From Tetradesmus obliquus (lineage: Eukaryota; Chlorophyta; Chlorophyceae; Sphaeropleales; Scenedesmaceae): a DNA stretch of 64,000 nt. The stretch lies in NCBI GenBank assembly GCA_030272155.1, contig CP126200.1:5220001-5284000 (forward strand), written 5' to 3'. The notes under the pieces are model-generated. The model did no database searches. It worked only from the letters and a program-made list of their open reading frames with translations, and was not told the origin of the DNA. Position numbers and translations under genes: made by a program. Position 1 is the first letter of the stretch. Each line of letters starts with the position of its first letter. Shown in pieces: positions 49,901 through 59,826 of this stretch.

Positions 49901-52900
49901 CATCATGTCATCAACAAATCAAATGACACTCACCAGGTATCCAGCTGGCCCTGCCAGGCCTATCCAGCATACCGGCAGCAGCAGCAGCAGCCCGGCAAAT
50001 GCAGCCGCACCCAGCGCCGCTGCTGCCACCAGCCCAGCCTGCTGCAGTAGATGTTCCTGCCCCTGCCGCCTGTACCGTTTTATCATTTGCCTCACATGTC
50101 GCTTCAGGCGGCCTTTTGCTGCTGCTGCCTGCAGCTGCGCTGCAACCTCCAAGGCCCGATCTGCCAGGGTTTTGCCGCGGCTCGTAGGGTTCAGCGGCCG
50201 GCCATCTGAACCCCAAACCCTGCGGCCTGTCCCCAGGCTGTCAAAACCGCCGTCGGGGCCAAGCCCTAGCTTACTCCTATCTGCAGCTAGCAATGCCTCG
50301 CCTGTGAGTGCATTTACAAGCGTGGGTTGACCACTCACTGCCGGCAGCCGTGCAGCAGCGCCTGCAGCAGCTGCTGCTGTCTGCTGCTGCCCTGGCGCCT
50401 TAAGATAAGGGAAGTCCTGAGGCACTGCTGCCAGCCCTAGATGCTCCCCTGCAGGCCCTAGCAGCGGAGAACCCTTGCCGCTGCAAGTTAGCAGCGGCCA
50501 CACTACTACGCTTGGCACTTTGCTGGAGATGCTGCCATCAGCCTGCAGCCCCAGGCGTGCTGCTGTAGCAGCCAGCAGCTGCCCCGGCTGCTGCTGCTGC
50601 TGCTGCTGCTGTGGGGTGCCAAGCAGCAGCGGCCGGCCATCACATGCCTTGAGAGGCCTGCCGTTGGCAGCCAGTGCCAGAGGATGCAGCACCCCCTTGT
50701 GTGTTGCGTGGTAGGGGTGTCCTGTATTTGATGTTATGTGGGGTTCAGGGACCAGGCCCTGGTAAGGTTTGGGGTTTGTGGCGGGATCTGCCAGCTGCAT
50801 CACGCTGCCATCAGCCGCCAGCAGCACGTGGCGCTGCATGAACATAAAAAAACACAGCACAGCACACAGCGCCAGATCACAGCAGATGGTTGTTAGGTAT
50901 AAGTTTTGCAAGCTGTGAGGCGGCAGGTTGTGCTGCAGTGCAATAATGCTTTGCCACAGCAGGACAGTATGCACTGAAGATCAAAGCAACGGCTAAAACA
51001 AGTATGATACAGCCAGCCATCGTGCATGAAGGGGATTAACTACCAGCCCAACACACCTGCACGTCCCTCAGTAGGTAGTGGTTCTCCGCATACAGCGGCC
51101 GCCCGGCAAGCAGCAGCGGCCGCTCACTGCCCCGAGTCATCGCCAGCGCCGGCGGCGGCTTGCGCGGCACTGCTGCTGCTGCTGCTGCTGCTGCTGTGCC
51201 GGCAGCCGCATAACCTGCTACAACGCTACTGGCAGCAGCAATCGAAGACCCAAAGCTTGACTGCGGGCTGAGAACGCCTGCTGCTCTGTGGCGGCCGCTG
51301 TTGCCTGGAATATCTGCTGCACTTGATGCATTGGATGCATTGTCATCATTTGTAAGATGACCTTCCAGCAGACCACTGGGCGGCCGTGTGTACATGTCAT
51401 GTGGAGCCAGCAGCACGGCGTCACTGCCATCTGTCTCTGTGTCATCGCCAGCCTGGCTGTCAGGTGGATTACTCTGGGGAGTAACCCCCTCGCGCGATGA
51501 CGACCGGCCAGACAGGGGCACGCGCGCGGCTGCCACTGCCACGGCTGCTGCTGCTGCCGCTGCTGCTGCTGCGGCCTTGGATGCTACTGCTGAACCTCGG
51601 CTAGGTGTCACCCCATCGGGTGCCTGTGCAGTGGCAGATCTGGCGGCTGCACCTGCTGCCTCATCCTGCTGCTGCTGCTGCTGCTGCTGCTGTGGCTGTT
51701 GAGCATATGGGCTGTCTGCCACTGTCTCTTCTGCACCAAAATCTGCATGGCCAGCAGCAGCAGCAGCAGCAGCCGGCATGCTACCTGCTAGCAGACCTGC
51801 ACGGGCAGCCGCCTGTGCACGTGCTGCTGCAGCCCAGGGCTCTTCTGCTGCAAACCCTGGTGGCTTTCGTGGCTGCTGCTGCTGCTGCTGCTGGGCGCAT
51901 GCTGACTCCTTGACTGCGTCCTCACCAAATGGAGCATTAGCAGCAGTGTAACTAGCCGTTGCAGTTGCGGCATTGGTGCTGTCACCAGCAGCAGCAGCGC
52001 GTGCAGCAGCCTGTGCGCGTGCTGCTGCTGCCCAGGGCTCTTCTGCTGCAAACCCTGGCGGTCTCCTGGGCTGCTGCTGCTGCTGCTGCAATGACTGGCT
52101 GTTTACTCTTGCTGTTGTATCGTCACCCTCCAATTGTGCATCAGCAGCAGCGCAACGGCCCGCAACAGGTGCAACGTCGCTGCTGTCACCAGCAGCGGCA
52201 GCACGGGCAGCAGCCTGTGCGCGTGCTGCTGCTGCCCAGGGCTCTTCTGCTGCAAACCCTGGCGGTTTTCTGGGTTGCTGCTGCTGCTGCTGGCCATAGG
52301 TGTGTGATGCCTCCTCAGCTTCAATTTCACCTACTCCAGCATTAGCAGCAGTGTAACTACCCGCTGCCGGTGCTGCATTGCTGCTGTCAGCAGCAGCAGC
52401 AGCAGCAGCTGCACGAGAGGCAGAGGGTGCACGTGCTGCTGCTGCCCAGGGCTCCTCTGCTGCGAAGCTAGGAAGCTTCTTAAGCGGCTGCTGCTGCTGC
52501 TGCTGCTGCTGCTCCTTCTTCGATCTTATCCCAAACCATATAGATCCACGCTGATCAGATGATGCATTTGTAGCACCACGCGGAGCAGCATCCGGGCTGT
52601 ATGGAACAGCGCGGTTGCTGCTGTTGCTGTGCTCAGCACCCAACTCCTGGCGGCTGGCTGAGCCACCTGCAGCATTTCCTGCTGCTGCTGTGCGAGCAGC
52701 AGCAGCCCATGGCTCTTCTTGTGCTACGCCTCGCATTAGGCCGTCCTGCTGCGGTTCAGTGTTGTTGATAACATTTGGCGCAGCTGCTGCGGCCGGCCTG
52801 GCGTCTGCAAAGCTGTTGTCGGCATGGCTGCCTGCGACTGAAGGCGAAGCAGACTGCTGAAGCTCCTCTGCAGCACAGCATGCACAGCACGCAGGAGGCA

Positions 52901-52901
52901 C
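29111..52901 (-). CDS. Giant multi-exon repeat protein, DGRPL repeats, membrane segments, 14 IQ motifs
   Basis: I joined 13 exons (minus strand, 5' to 3'): 52901-51057, 50833-49934, 49639-49238, 48603-48436, 47961-47841, 47408-47314, 46912-46279, 45869-45773, 45330-45161, 44891-39040, 38792-38160, 37851-37471 and 37279-29111. All junctions are GT-AG, every phase matches, and the sum is 19467 nt, or 6488 codons plus TGA. The order is: an Ala/Gln-rich N-terminal region with EPWAAAAR repeats (residues 1-615); DGRPL/GPDG repeats with two adjacent hydrophobic helices around residues 880-941; a 1950-residue exon with further hydrophobic segments, an amphipathic repeat and a C-terminal membrane segment; duplicated short exons; and a 2722-residue last exon with IQ and WGIGSRVSALKAM motifs. 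I recognise no whole-protein family. IQ motifs bind calmodulin, so a calcium-responsive membrane scaffold is an inference. The start codon is unresolved. Confidence 0.8.
37471..38792 (-). other. Giant gene exons B and C, duplicated symmetrical exons
   Basis: Exon B (38792-38160, 211 codons) and exon C (37851-37471, 127 codons) are both phase 0-0. Both end with DTSSSSI(E/D)(S/T)PTYDWD and contain GASL(L/F)GxLFxGR(K/R)K. Exon B has a second related PLFAALFAGR motif. Exon C opens with GHVFASHARGEWRQARVE, and the next exon (from 37279) opens with the near-identical GHMFASHARGERRQARVQ. The set therefore arose by tandem exon duplication. Either exon could be skipped without shifting the frame. Confidence 0.8.
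38032..38058 (-). repeat. Intronic echo of the exon B 3' end and donor
   Basis: ATCACATGAAACGTGTGAGCTC in the intron after exon B repeats the junction ATCACATGACACGGGTGAGCTC at 38150-38176. The copy is short and diverged. Confidence 0.6.
39040..44891 (-). other. Giant gene exon 'A', 1950 codons, membrane segments and amphipathic repeat
   Basis: The exon starts (GC|AAC CTG) with further GRPLQLGPDG repeats, then a long Ala/Ser-rich low-complexity region. Hydrophobic segments occur near 43085-42900 (two), near 42440-42350, and at the C-terminal side near 39155-39090, followed by a basic cluster (MRVRQQRPRG). Before this last segment, about 39690-39430, Tyr-anchored repeats (APYIAPVQKAASGYL, APYVGTLQRSASGYL) have Tyr spacings of 11, 7, 11, 11, 7 and 11. 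This spacing is typical of amphipathic helices that lie on membranes or lipid surfaces. Confidence 0.72.
45463..45545 (-). repeat. Intronic echo of exon E 5' end with its acceptor
   Basis: This diverged copy of the first ~85 nt of exon E (45330-45161), including a usable acceptor (CAACTCCAG|GCCCTCCATTGG), lies in the intron just upstream. The reading frame is only partly kept, and no matching donor is seen. Confidence 0.85.
46138..46206 (-). repeat. Intronic echo of exon G 3' end with its donor
   Basis: About 69 bp repeat the end of exon G (EPLALDAYGRLV and GRAPLTG) together with the donor CACCG|GTGAGTCC. A second, shorter echo of the same junction is at about 46043-46074. Both lie in the intron immediately downstream of exon G, offset by 141 bp and about 236 bp from the true end. 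Confidence 0.88.
47027..47069 (-). repeat. Intronic echo of exon G 5' end with its acceptor
   Basis: The start of exon G (GPDSRPLLMG) is repeated as GPDPRPLLMG with an acceptor (ATTCCCGCAG) in the intron upstream of exon G. Confidence 0.85.
47707..47774 (-). repeat. Intronic echo of exon I 3' half, donor GT changed to GG
   Basis: The copy reads PLVGRDGDLLFLGKDGRSLV, nearly identical to the end of exon I (47841-47961), and has its own acceptor (GACTTTCAG). The donor that is CGAG|GTGAGTGAG in exon I is CGAG|GGGAGTGAG here, so normal splicing from it should fail. Confidence 0.88.
48043..48076 (-). repeat. Intronic echo of exon I 5' end
   Basis: This short copy of the GQALALGPN coding segment stands upstream of exon I, in the intron between exons J and I. 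The sequence before it reads CACACAAG, a weak acceptor. Confidence 0.78.
48318..48391 (-). repeat. Intronic echo of exon J 3' end
   Basis: This ~74-bp copy of the end of exon J (48436-48603) reads PLTLAPNDEAPLSWAGLPLL and is followed by a GTGTGT donor-like site. It lies just downstream of exon J. Confidence 0.85.
48819..49150 (-). repeat. Four tandem echoes of the exon K 3' end and donor
   Basis: Downstream of the exon K donor (at 49238), four more exon-end and donor copies finish at 49127, 49035, 48923 and 48819, spaced about 92-112 bp apart. Each ends in a GRPLE-like sequence followed by GTGAG. The copy ending at 49035 keeps LALGGASGAVLLDEDG and GPGGRPLE. The one at 48819 has a 1-nt deletion. 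Confidence 0.82.
49238..50833 (-). other. Giant gene exons with hydrophobic hairpin (L and K)
   Basis: Exon L (50833-49934, 300 codons) carries NGRPL, DGRPLLLG, GSPLLGPAG and SDGRPL repeats, then a basic stretch (KRHVRQMIKRYRRQ) and a hydrophobic segment (LVAAAALGAAAFAGLLLLLP). Exon K (49639-49238, 134 codons) opens with a second hydrophobic segment (LLLLLLPLLVLGCLAALLLL), followed by GEPLLL, RPLG, LLDEDG and GPGGRPLE. The splice junction falls between the two hydrophobic helices. They could form a membrane hairpin or, less likely, an internal signal-like region. Confidence 0.75.
49646..49662 (+). repeat. G17 homopolymer
   Basis: Seventeen consecutive G on the plus strand, which is C17 on the coding strand, form the polypyrimidine tract directly before the exon K acceptor (TGCCAG). 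Confidence 0.9.
51057..52901 (-). other. Giant gene exon 'M', EPWAAAAR repeat domain
   Basis: This 615-codon phase-0 exon is rich in Ala and Gln. Five imperfect repeats share the core EEPWAAAARA, and four of these are preceded by poly-Gln and a KLPSF or KPPGF-type lead. They lie near 52690-52720, 52432-52480, 52210-52265, 52010-52070 and 51815-51875. The last 40 residues (RGSERPLLLAGRPLYAEN) introduce the first RPLLL/GRPL repeat that dominates the following exons. That supports its belonging to the same gene. Confidence 0.75.
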
Positions 52902-52932
52902 CTGTTGGTTCCTTGCCTGGCATCCTTGATCC

Positions 52933-53060
52933 AATGTGAGTACGCATTATGTTGCATTGTGCTGGTAATGTGTGACCTGCAACTCTCTATAGGAGGCACC
53001 TGTTGCTGGCTTGCCTGGTATCCTTGTTGAGAGCATGGTCGTGAGTATCAAAGCAAGCAT
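52933..53060. repeat. Dispersed repeat copy b and duplicated exon M acceptor
   Basis: About 52933-52996 matches the element at 19545-19620. Directly beside it, 52991-53030 repeats the acceptor region of exon M (AGGAGGCACCTGTTG, also at 52893). That leaves two acceptor-like sites 98 bp apart on the minus strand. Confidence 0.6.
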
Positions 53061-53173
53061 ACAGAAGTGGCGCGTCGTGCATGCTGCGACCATGCAGCTG
53101 GCTTGGTGCATGCGGTACACTCTGCTCGAAACGAGAGAAGCTGGATTGAGTTGAATTGCTGCTGCTCATTGAA

Positions 53174-53211
<38 letters not shown>

Positions 53212-53263
53212 GGGTCACCTTCCTCCTGCTCCTGGTGCCAGCGGCCCTTGGCTGGGATGGGCC

Positions 53264-53520
53264 CTGAGCAGAGTGAGCCCGGCAGCCGCTGCTGAGTCAG
53301 CGGCTGGGCGCCAAGCACTGCAGCAGACAAGGGAGAGCAAGTGAGCGGGATCAACATCAAAACACACACAGTTGGACAGAGGGTGTGAGAGGTGTCTGAG
53401 CAGAGTGAGCCCGGCAGCTGCTGCTGGGTGAGCGGCTGGGCGCCAAGCACTGCAACAGACAGCAGAGAAAGAAAGTGGGTGGGAGCAAGATGTACAGGGA
53501 GAGAGAGACGCGCCTGAGAG
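53264..53520. repeat. Imperfect ~132-bp tandem duplication
   Basis: The block starting CTGAGCAGAGTGAGCCCGGC occurs at 53264 and 53396. On the minus strand both copies hold VLGAQPLTQQ(R/Q)LPGSLCS after an acceptor-like TGCAG, so it may contain a further 5' exon of the giant gene. The phase does not fit a simple join, so I have not included it. Confidence 0.6.
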
Positions 53521-54109
53521 GTTTCTGAGAGGTAAACGCCTATTGTGTGTATCTGACAATTGGAATACCGAATAGTGCATCCTTTGGGCACTTGCCACAT
53601 GCTGCTCTTCTAGCCCTCTAAGAGTCTGCACGTGATCTCACAAGAAACCCACAACCAACACAGTACAGGCAGCGGTTGCGCTGTCCGTATATTGCTACAT
53701 GATTCGTGCTGTGGCAGGCGAGGAATGTCAGCGCTGGTCCTCTAGCAGCAACAATGATGTGCAGCTGCTGCCATGTGTGCAGCGCTGCTGCTGGGAGTGG
53801 TGCTGCAGCCCATGTTGCAGTGACAAGCCTCAATCGCGCTGATACGGTTCGGGTAGGTGCTCAGTTATCTCAAGACGCACCTGATGGAGTTACGCTGTAT
53901 ACTGTCGATGCGTCAGCAGCTGGGGCTTCGGTGCCTGCTGCTATTGCTTGTGTGGATGCAAGTCCCTGCACGCAGCATGCATGCAGCGTAGCATGAAACC
54001 AACCATTCTGCTTGAAAGCTAGAACGTGGTTTTGATCACAAGTATAGGAACAGGACGGCCAAACCGGAACTAGCGGGCGGGTCACTTGCCCCAAGTACCA
54101 CCAGCTCAC

Positions 54110-54253
54110 CAGCCACTGAGCAACCCTCGCTTTGCTAGCTGAGGTTCTTCGCCTTGGCAAACGTTCTGCCTGATCAGCGCGTCCTTCAGCTGGGACGTTT
54201 GCGTTCTCGGCGGTGCTTGAAGTTTGATGACTACGCCGATCGCCTCTATCCAT
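54110..54253 (-). CDS. Candidate first exon of the giant gene
   Basis: On the minus strand an ATG at 54253 opens 48 codons of a charged, probably disordered peptide (MDRGDRRSHQ start, RVAQWL end). It finishes at a strong donor, CTG|GTGAGC, in phase 0. This is the phase needed to join the acceptor at 52902. The implied intron would be about 1.2 kb, longer than the others in the gene. A different or additional 5' exon, for example near 53.2 kb, is possible. Confidence 0.35.
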
Positions 54254-55875
54254 AGACAAACGAGCCGGTTTATTCTTGTTCAAAGTTTGTCCATCGGTGT
54301 GGTCGCAGCTTCAAGTCGCCCCAAAGATCAAGCAAGCTGGTGTGCAGGCCAGTCTGGGCATGTACAAGATCTATCACACGCACCAACACCCACCACTACC
54401 ACGCATGAAACAGCGACCTGGGCCTTGCAGCGCTGCTGCGACGTATTCGATGCACCATCAACACACACTCACCCAGGTACCTGGCAGGGTTTGGACGGCG
54501 AGCTGGTCCGAGCATCAAATGCTGCTATATACAAGCTTCATTCACATACAGAGAAATTCAGTAGCACGCAGCCTGGCTGACCTATGTTCCCGCTCACACT
54601 GGTTGCGCAGTGCAGCAGCCGTTTGCCATGCTGATAGCAAAATCCTCGAGAATAGCGTGTTGCCAGAGTACGAAGGATTGAAAATGGGGCTCAGTCGTCG
54701 CCGGTGACGTATCTTGCCGCTGAGGTGCTGCAGATGCCGGTGTCGTGGCGTAAACTTTGCACACCCACAACACATGTGACGTGCAGGCAGCAGGTGACAA
54801 GGCAGCTACAGTCAACCTGCATGCAGATAGGGCTTATTAGAGCTTCCATAAACGCAGTATATACGTCCTTTGTCACAAGCAACATGCGTGGCCTGACACA
54901 TAGCTTTGCATGCTTGGAAAACTCTGCCAACTCCATGTTAACAGCTGTTACAATGCTAGGCACAACACGTCACGTGCAAAACTGCATTGTCATGTTGTGA
55001 AGTGCCATCCTGTGCACCTGCACAAAGCAGTGAAAACCCCATGTTGAAAGCAGTGACATTGCTGACTGGAAGTGCCCCATGCCTGGAGTGCATGCTGTAA
55101 CCCAAGGATTGCCACATAGCCAGTGCAGCATGCACACCCCGACCCATGACAGTCCTCAGCGTATTCAGTAGCTAGAGCTGTGCTTCTCTCCTGTTGCAGC
55201 CGCCACGCTGCTTACTAATGTAACCTTGCACAGCACCCATAATCTCACTCAACATGCACTGCTAAATACATAAAAAAGCTGCAAAAAGTACCTACAGGCT
55301 GAGCCACAATGCACATCGACAAGCACCAGCTGCTACTGCCACTTAGTACTGACAGTGCTGCTGCGTGCTGCAGAGAAATTGCCAGCCGCTGGACATGCAA
55401 CACTTCAACTCTCAAAGCAGCAGGCGCAACACTCTTTCCTGCAACTATGTGCTGTTGCGTTGCCATGCAGCCAACTACTGACACTCTCAAGCATCAAAGA
55501 GTGGACCATCACTGCTGCATCACTCTCGCCAGCGGAGCACCGATGTTTATTGCAATCAGGGGCAGCCATGAGACATCAGTCTGGCCCAAACTAGTGCGAC
55601 CGTCTAATCAATCGTGTCCAATCGGCTGCATGTGTGCACTACACAGTACCAGTCAACACGCAGCACACATGCGCGTACGGTTCTACAGCAAGCTGACATG
55701 CATGCAGCTGTGATCACAACGTGCCAAGATCTCTGCAAACTCCCTATCAACAGCACCAATTTACAAAGACGCTCCCAACCAACGCTACCCAAAGTGATGC
55801 GCTAGCACACAACATGTTGTAACACCCTCCCATTTGCTTCAAGCTGACAACAGCACCTGCTCTGCACAAGGCTGC

Positions 55876-56218
55876 CAGGCCTTCCTAGCAACCTCAGCAC
55901 AGCCAGCATCTCCAAGCAACCTCAGCACAGACAGGATTTCCTAAGGAACCTCAGCACAGCCAGCATCTCCAAGCAACCTCAACACAGACAGGCCTTCCAA
56001 GAAACCTCAGCACAGACAGGATCACCTAAGGAACCTCAGCACAGCCAAGCCTTCCAAGAAACCTCAGCACAGACAGGATCACCTAAGGAACCTCAGCACA
56101 GCCAAGCCTTCCAAGAAACCTCAGCACAGACGGGCCTCCCAAGAAACCTCAGCACAGACATAATTCCCAAGCACCTCAGCACAGCCAAACCTCCCAAAGA
56201 AGCTCAGCACAGCCAAAA
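55876..56218. repeat. 28-29-bp minisatellite, about 12 copies
   Basis: Units of the form AACCTCAGCACAG(C/A)CAG plus a variable CCTTCCAAG-type tail repeat every 27-29 bp. Two unit types alternate, with AGCCA versus AGACA after the shared core, suggesting a higher-order dimer of about 57-58 bp. Confidence 0.88.
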
Positions 56219-56915
56219 AGGCTGTGCAAGCAGACTCCGCTGCATGCCAGCATTGCCTGTGTGTGCTGCTGCTCAGCCAGCAACTACAAGCAGCGCTGTG
56301 CATCCGCAGCCGAGCCACCCAACTCGCAGCGCAGCAAACACATAGCATCCATTCTACCCAATCCCTCCGCGGATCCAAGGTCACTGCCCTAGGGCAGGCG
56401 CTGCAACCACACGCCACTTTAGCTGCCACCACCACACTGCACAAAGCCTGCATCCCAGACAGGTCACAAGCACGGCACTGTGCAAAACAACACACAAACA
56501 TCACATGCCAGCCAAACAGTACTGGCCAAGGGCAAGGAATAAGCCATGACGTTCAGCAAAGCATTGCTGCTGCGGCATGTGCAGCCAGCATGTGTTGCCG
56601 CTGCCGATGTGTCTTGAGGTGGTCAGCGCTGACAGATATTGCTACACACACAGTTGACAGGATTGCAGTGCATTGACGTTCAATCCACCAGGCACAAGCA
56701 CGAATGCATGTGTCCGGCAATAATCTCTGTTCAGATCTACTACAAACTATGTTTAAAGCCCAGCCTTGCATCAGCATGACAGCAGAACCATGTGCTGGCA
56801 TGCGACTGACCATTCGCAGCCCACATCCGCAACCAGCACACACGCCTTGCAACAACACCCAGTTCTGCAGCACTCGTGTGCTTGCGAAGCACCAGAGAGC
56901 AACTGTGTTCTACAG

Positions 56916-57043
<128 letters not shown>

Positions 57044-57834
57044 GACAGGTTGCATGGCCGCTCAACGCCATGCACACCACTGCCTGATGTATGCCACCCG
57101 CTGCATGCGGCAGCTGCTGCCCTAGGAGACATTCAACACCTCAATCGCACAAGGAATAAGCGAGTAATAGCTCAACTCAGAGAGCGTCTGCAGCTGTCAA
57201 CAGTTCACGCAGTCTTGAAATGGGCCACCCTCCAAAGCGAGGCCTGTTTGCGCCAACTCAACAGCAAATTATCCAACAAGCGCCGTGGCATTCTAGAAAG
57301 CTCTAGAAAGGGCCAGCCTGAGCTTTGAAGGCCTCCAAAGCGCGGCGCGTTGACATCAACCCAACAGCACAGTACCCAACGAAAAACCGAGGCATCCTGG
57401 CTGCGCGTGACAGGTGCTTTGACACAAACAAGCACAACACAGTTGACCAGAATCACACCTCGCCTGCTTGCAGGCAGCATCATGCAATCACTCTGTTCAC
57501 ACAAACAGCCCTGCATGGCAAACGCAAGTGTACGAAAAGTAATAAAAGCACCCAGTGCTGAAAGACATGGCATGCTTGAGCACGCAAGAGATGCTGCACA
57601 AGGGATGCTGAAGAGATACACTCATAGCTCCATTAAACTCGACCGTGCAAGCCATGTAAGAAATGCCAATAACTACGTACATACATGCCAGAGTAATGAG
57701 GCTGCTAAGCGCACACAGGGCACTTGCAGCGCCCACGCCACAACTCTTTATAGTATAACAAGCGCTGCTCAGATAGTACTGGCGCAGCTCCTACAGCTCG
57801 TCACATTTGTACAGGCTATATACCACAGCAGCAG

Positions 57835-57862
57835 TCAATCAAACAGGTACATCAGCTGCCCG

Positions 57863-57896
<34 letters not shown>

Positions 57897-59826
57897 CAGA
57901 GGTGGCTTTCAGATCAGGAGTGCGCGTCAAGCTGTGCTCGCGTAGGCATGCGGCGCTGCCGACGCCTGGCACAAACAGAAAGTCGTGCGAGAGGCGCAGG
58001 CTGCCGATCCTCAGGCAGCTGTTAGTGACGCTGTTACTAACACTTCCGAGCTTGTTCGAGCTGCAGCAGGGGCTCAGCAGCGTGCTGCAGGACAGCAGGT
58101 GCATCACGGGCTGCTGCTGCGGCTGCGGCTGCTGCTGCAGCTTGACGGCAAGGGCTGCCTGCCGCAGCTGGCTCTGCTGTGTGCGCTGCTGGTTGCCTGC
58201 AGGAATGGCTACTGCTGCTGCTGCTGCTGCTGGAGCTGGCCCTGGCGCTGGGCTAGCGGCAGTACAGGCACCAGAGGCAGCGCCACCACGTGTGGCAAGC
58301 AAACCAGAGAGTGTGCTGTTTGCTGCTGTGGTGCTGCCGACACGCAGCACCAGCAGACTCCTGCTGGTGTTGCTGACGGCATCATCTGCTGGAGCTGCTG
58401 GTGCCGCCGCTGCTGCTGCTGCTGCTGCTTCTGCCGCGATAACTGCAGCTGCCTGCTGCTGCCTGTTGGCAGCATTGCAGCTGCCGCTGATGCTGTTGGC
58501 TGAGGACGCACTCGCAACAAGCATGCCCATGCGCCTACTGCGTAGCACGGCATGGTGCTGCAGCTGCTGCCGCTCCACCAACATACCCATACGCCTGTTA
58601 CGCTGTGGCTGTTCCGGCAAAGGCAGCTGCAGCTGCTCACTGACCGCCAGGTCATCTGCCACCTGCTGCTGCTGCTCCTGCACTTGCTGCTGCTGGGCCT
58701 CGCACAGTGCCTCGACCTGGCCGCTGCAGCTGCTGCATGAGGCCCTGTGCTGCTGCAGGAACTCCTGCAGCGCAGCGGGTCTAGTAAATGAGCCCATAAT
58801 CGAGCCCAGTGTGCTGCTGTTGATGATCGTTGAGGCATGGCCCAGCAGCAGCAGCCCGCTGCCACACGTGTTGATCAGCGTATGCGTGTCTGCTCCACTG
58901 GCCATGGTGCCAGGTGGTGCTGCTGCTACTGCTGCTGCAATGGCTTCGTGCGCAGCAGTGAGCAACGGGTCGCTGGCATCTGCTGCTGCTGCTGCTGCTG
59001 CCGAGGGCGGTGCAGGGGCCAGGCTTGCTGTGGCTGTGCCAATGAGCCAGTCCGATAATGTGCCTGCTGCAGGCACAGGATCCACAAAGCCAGCAAAGGG
59101 AGACAGGGCATAGCTGCTTGGTGCTGCTGCTGCTGCTGCTGCTGCTGGAGATGCCGCAGATTGCTCCAGCGTCTCAACACTGTGGAAGGTGCTGCTGTGA
59201 CTGCGGTCGCCCTGCATGCTTGCAGGACTCAAGTATCCTGCAAGAGACACTGCGTTGCCGTGTGTAAGAGGGCCGCTGTGGCTGCCAGTGTTGCCATCCT
59301 CACTGTCACTGCCATGCAGCATGGTGTTGCTGCTGCTGTGCAGGCCCGCATGGCTGCAGCTGCTGAAGATGGCACTGCTGCTGCAGGTTCGAGGGCTGCT
59401 GCTGTGCTCACTGGCAGCCTGCGCACAGTCTATGATCGCCACGGCTCCCGTGAAGCCACATGTAGCACCGCCGCTAGTTTGGTTGTCCGCATATGAGCTG
59501 CTGTGCGGTGCGTTGAGCGCTGAAGGCTGGAAGTGCACCAGAAGCAGCTGCGGGTGGGGCTGCTGCTGGCGCTGGGGCTGCTCACTCCCTTGCTGCTGGG
59601 GCGTTGGGTGCAGCCGGTCCCCGCTCTCCAAACCATCCAAGCTGCTTGACAGGGCCTGAACTTGCCGGGCCTGTGCACTGCGCTGAGCACGAAGCACACG
59701 CACTTTCAGCCCCACAGGCCGGCCTTGACCAGGCACAACCAGCGGTTGTGTGTGTTCATATATGGCTGAACTTGAGACTGCGCAGTCGCTGCTGCCCTGC
59801 AATCCATCCTTGCAGCTGTTGGCCAT
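57835..59826 (-). CDS. Unrecognised Ser/Ala/Gln-rich protein
   Basis: A single open frame of 663 codons runs from the first in-frame ATG (59826, MANSCKDGLQ) to TGA at 57837-57835. The frame is open further upstream to a TAG at about 59970, but only non-ATG codons occur there. The protein is low in complexity: Ser/His-rich in the first third, Ala-rich in the middle, then Gln-rich. A segment is duplicated, RRMGMLVERQ and RRMGMLVASA, 20 residues apart. A ten-residue poly-Gln tract precedes a C-terminal DGQLMYLFD. I see no transmembrane segment, catalytic motif or known domain. A regulatory protein is possible but not supported directly. The antisense strand is also open for 587 codons because of CTG repeats; I regard that as a shadow. 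Confidence 0.65.

Noticed and set aside
57350..59113. Plus-strand 587-codon frame
   Set aside because: It is antisense to the 57835-59826 gene, with Cys/Leu/Ala runs from CTG/TGC triplets. The left part has no coding signal.
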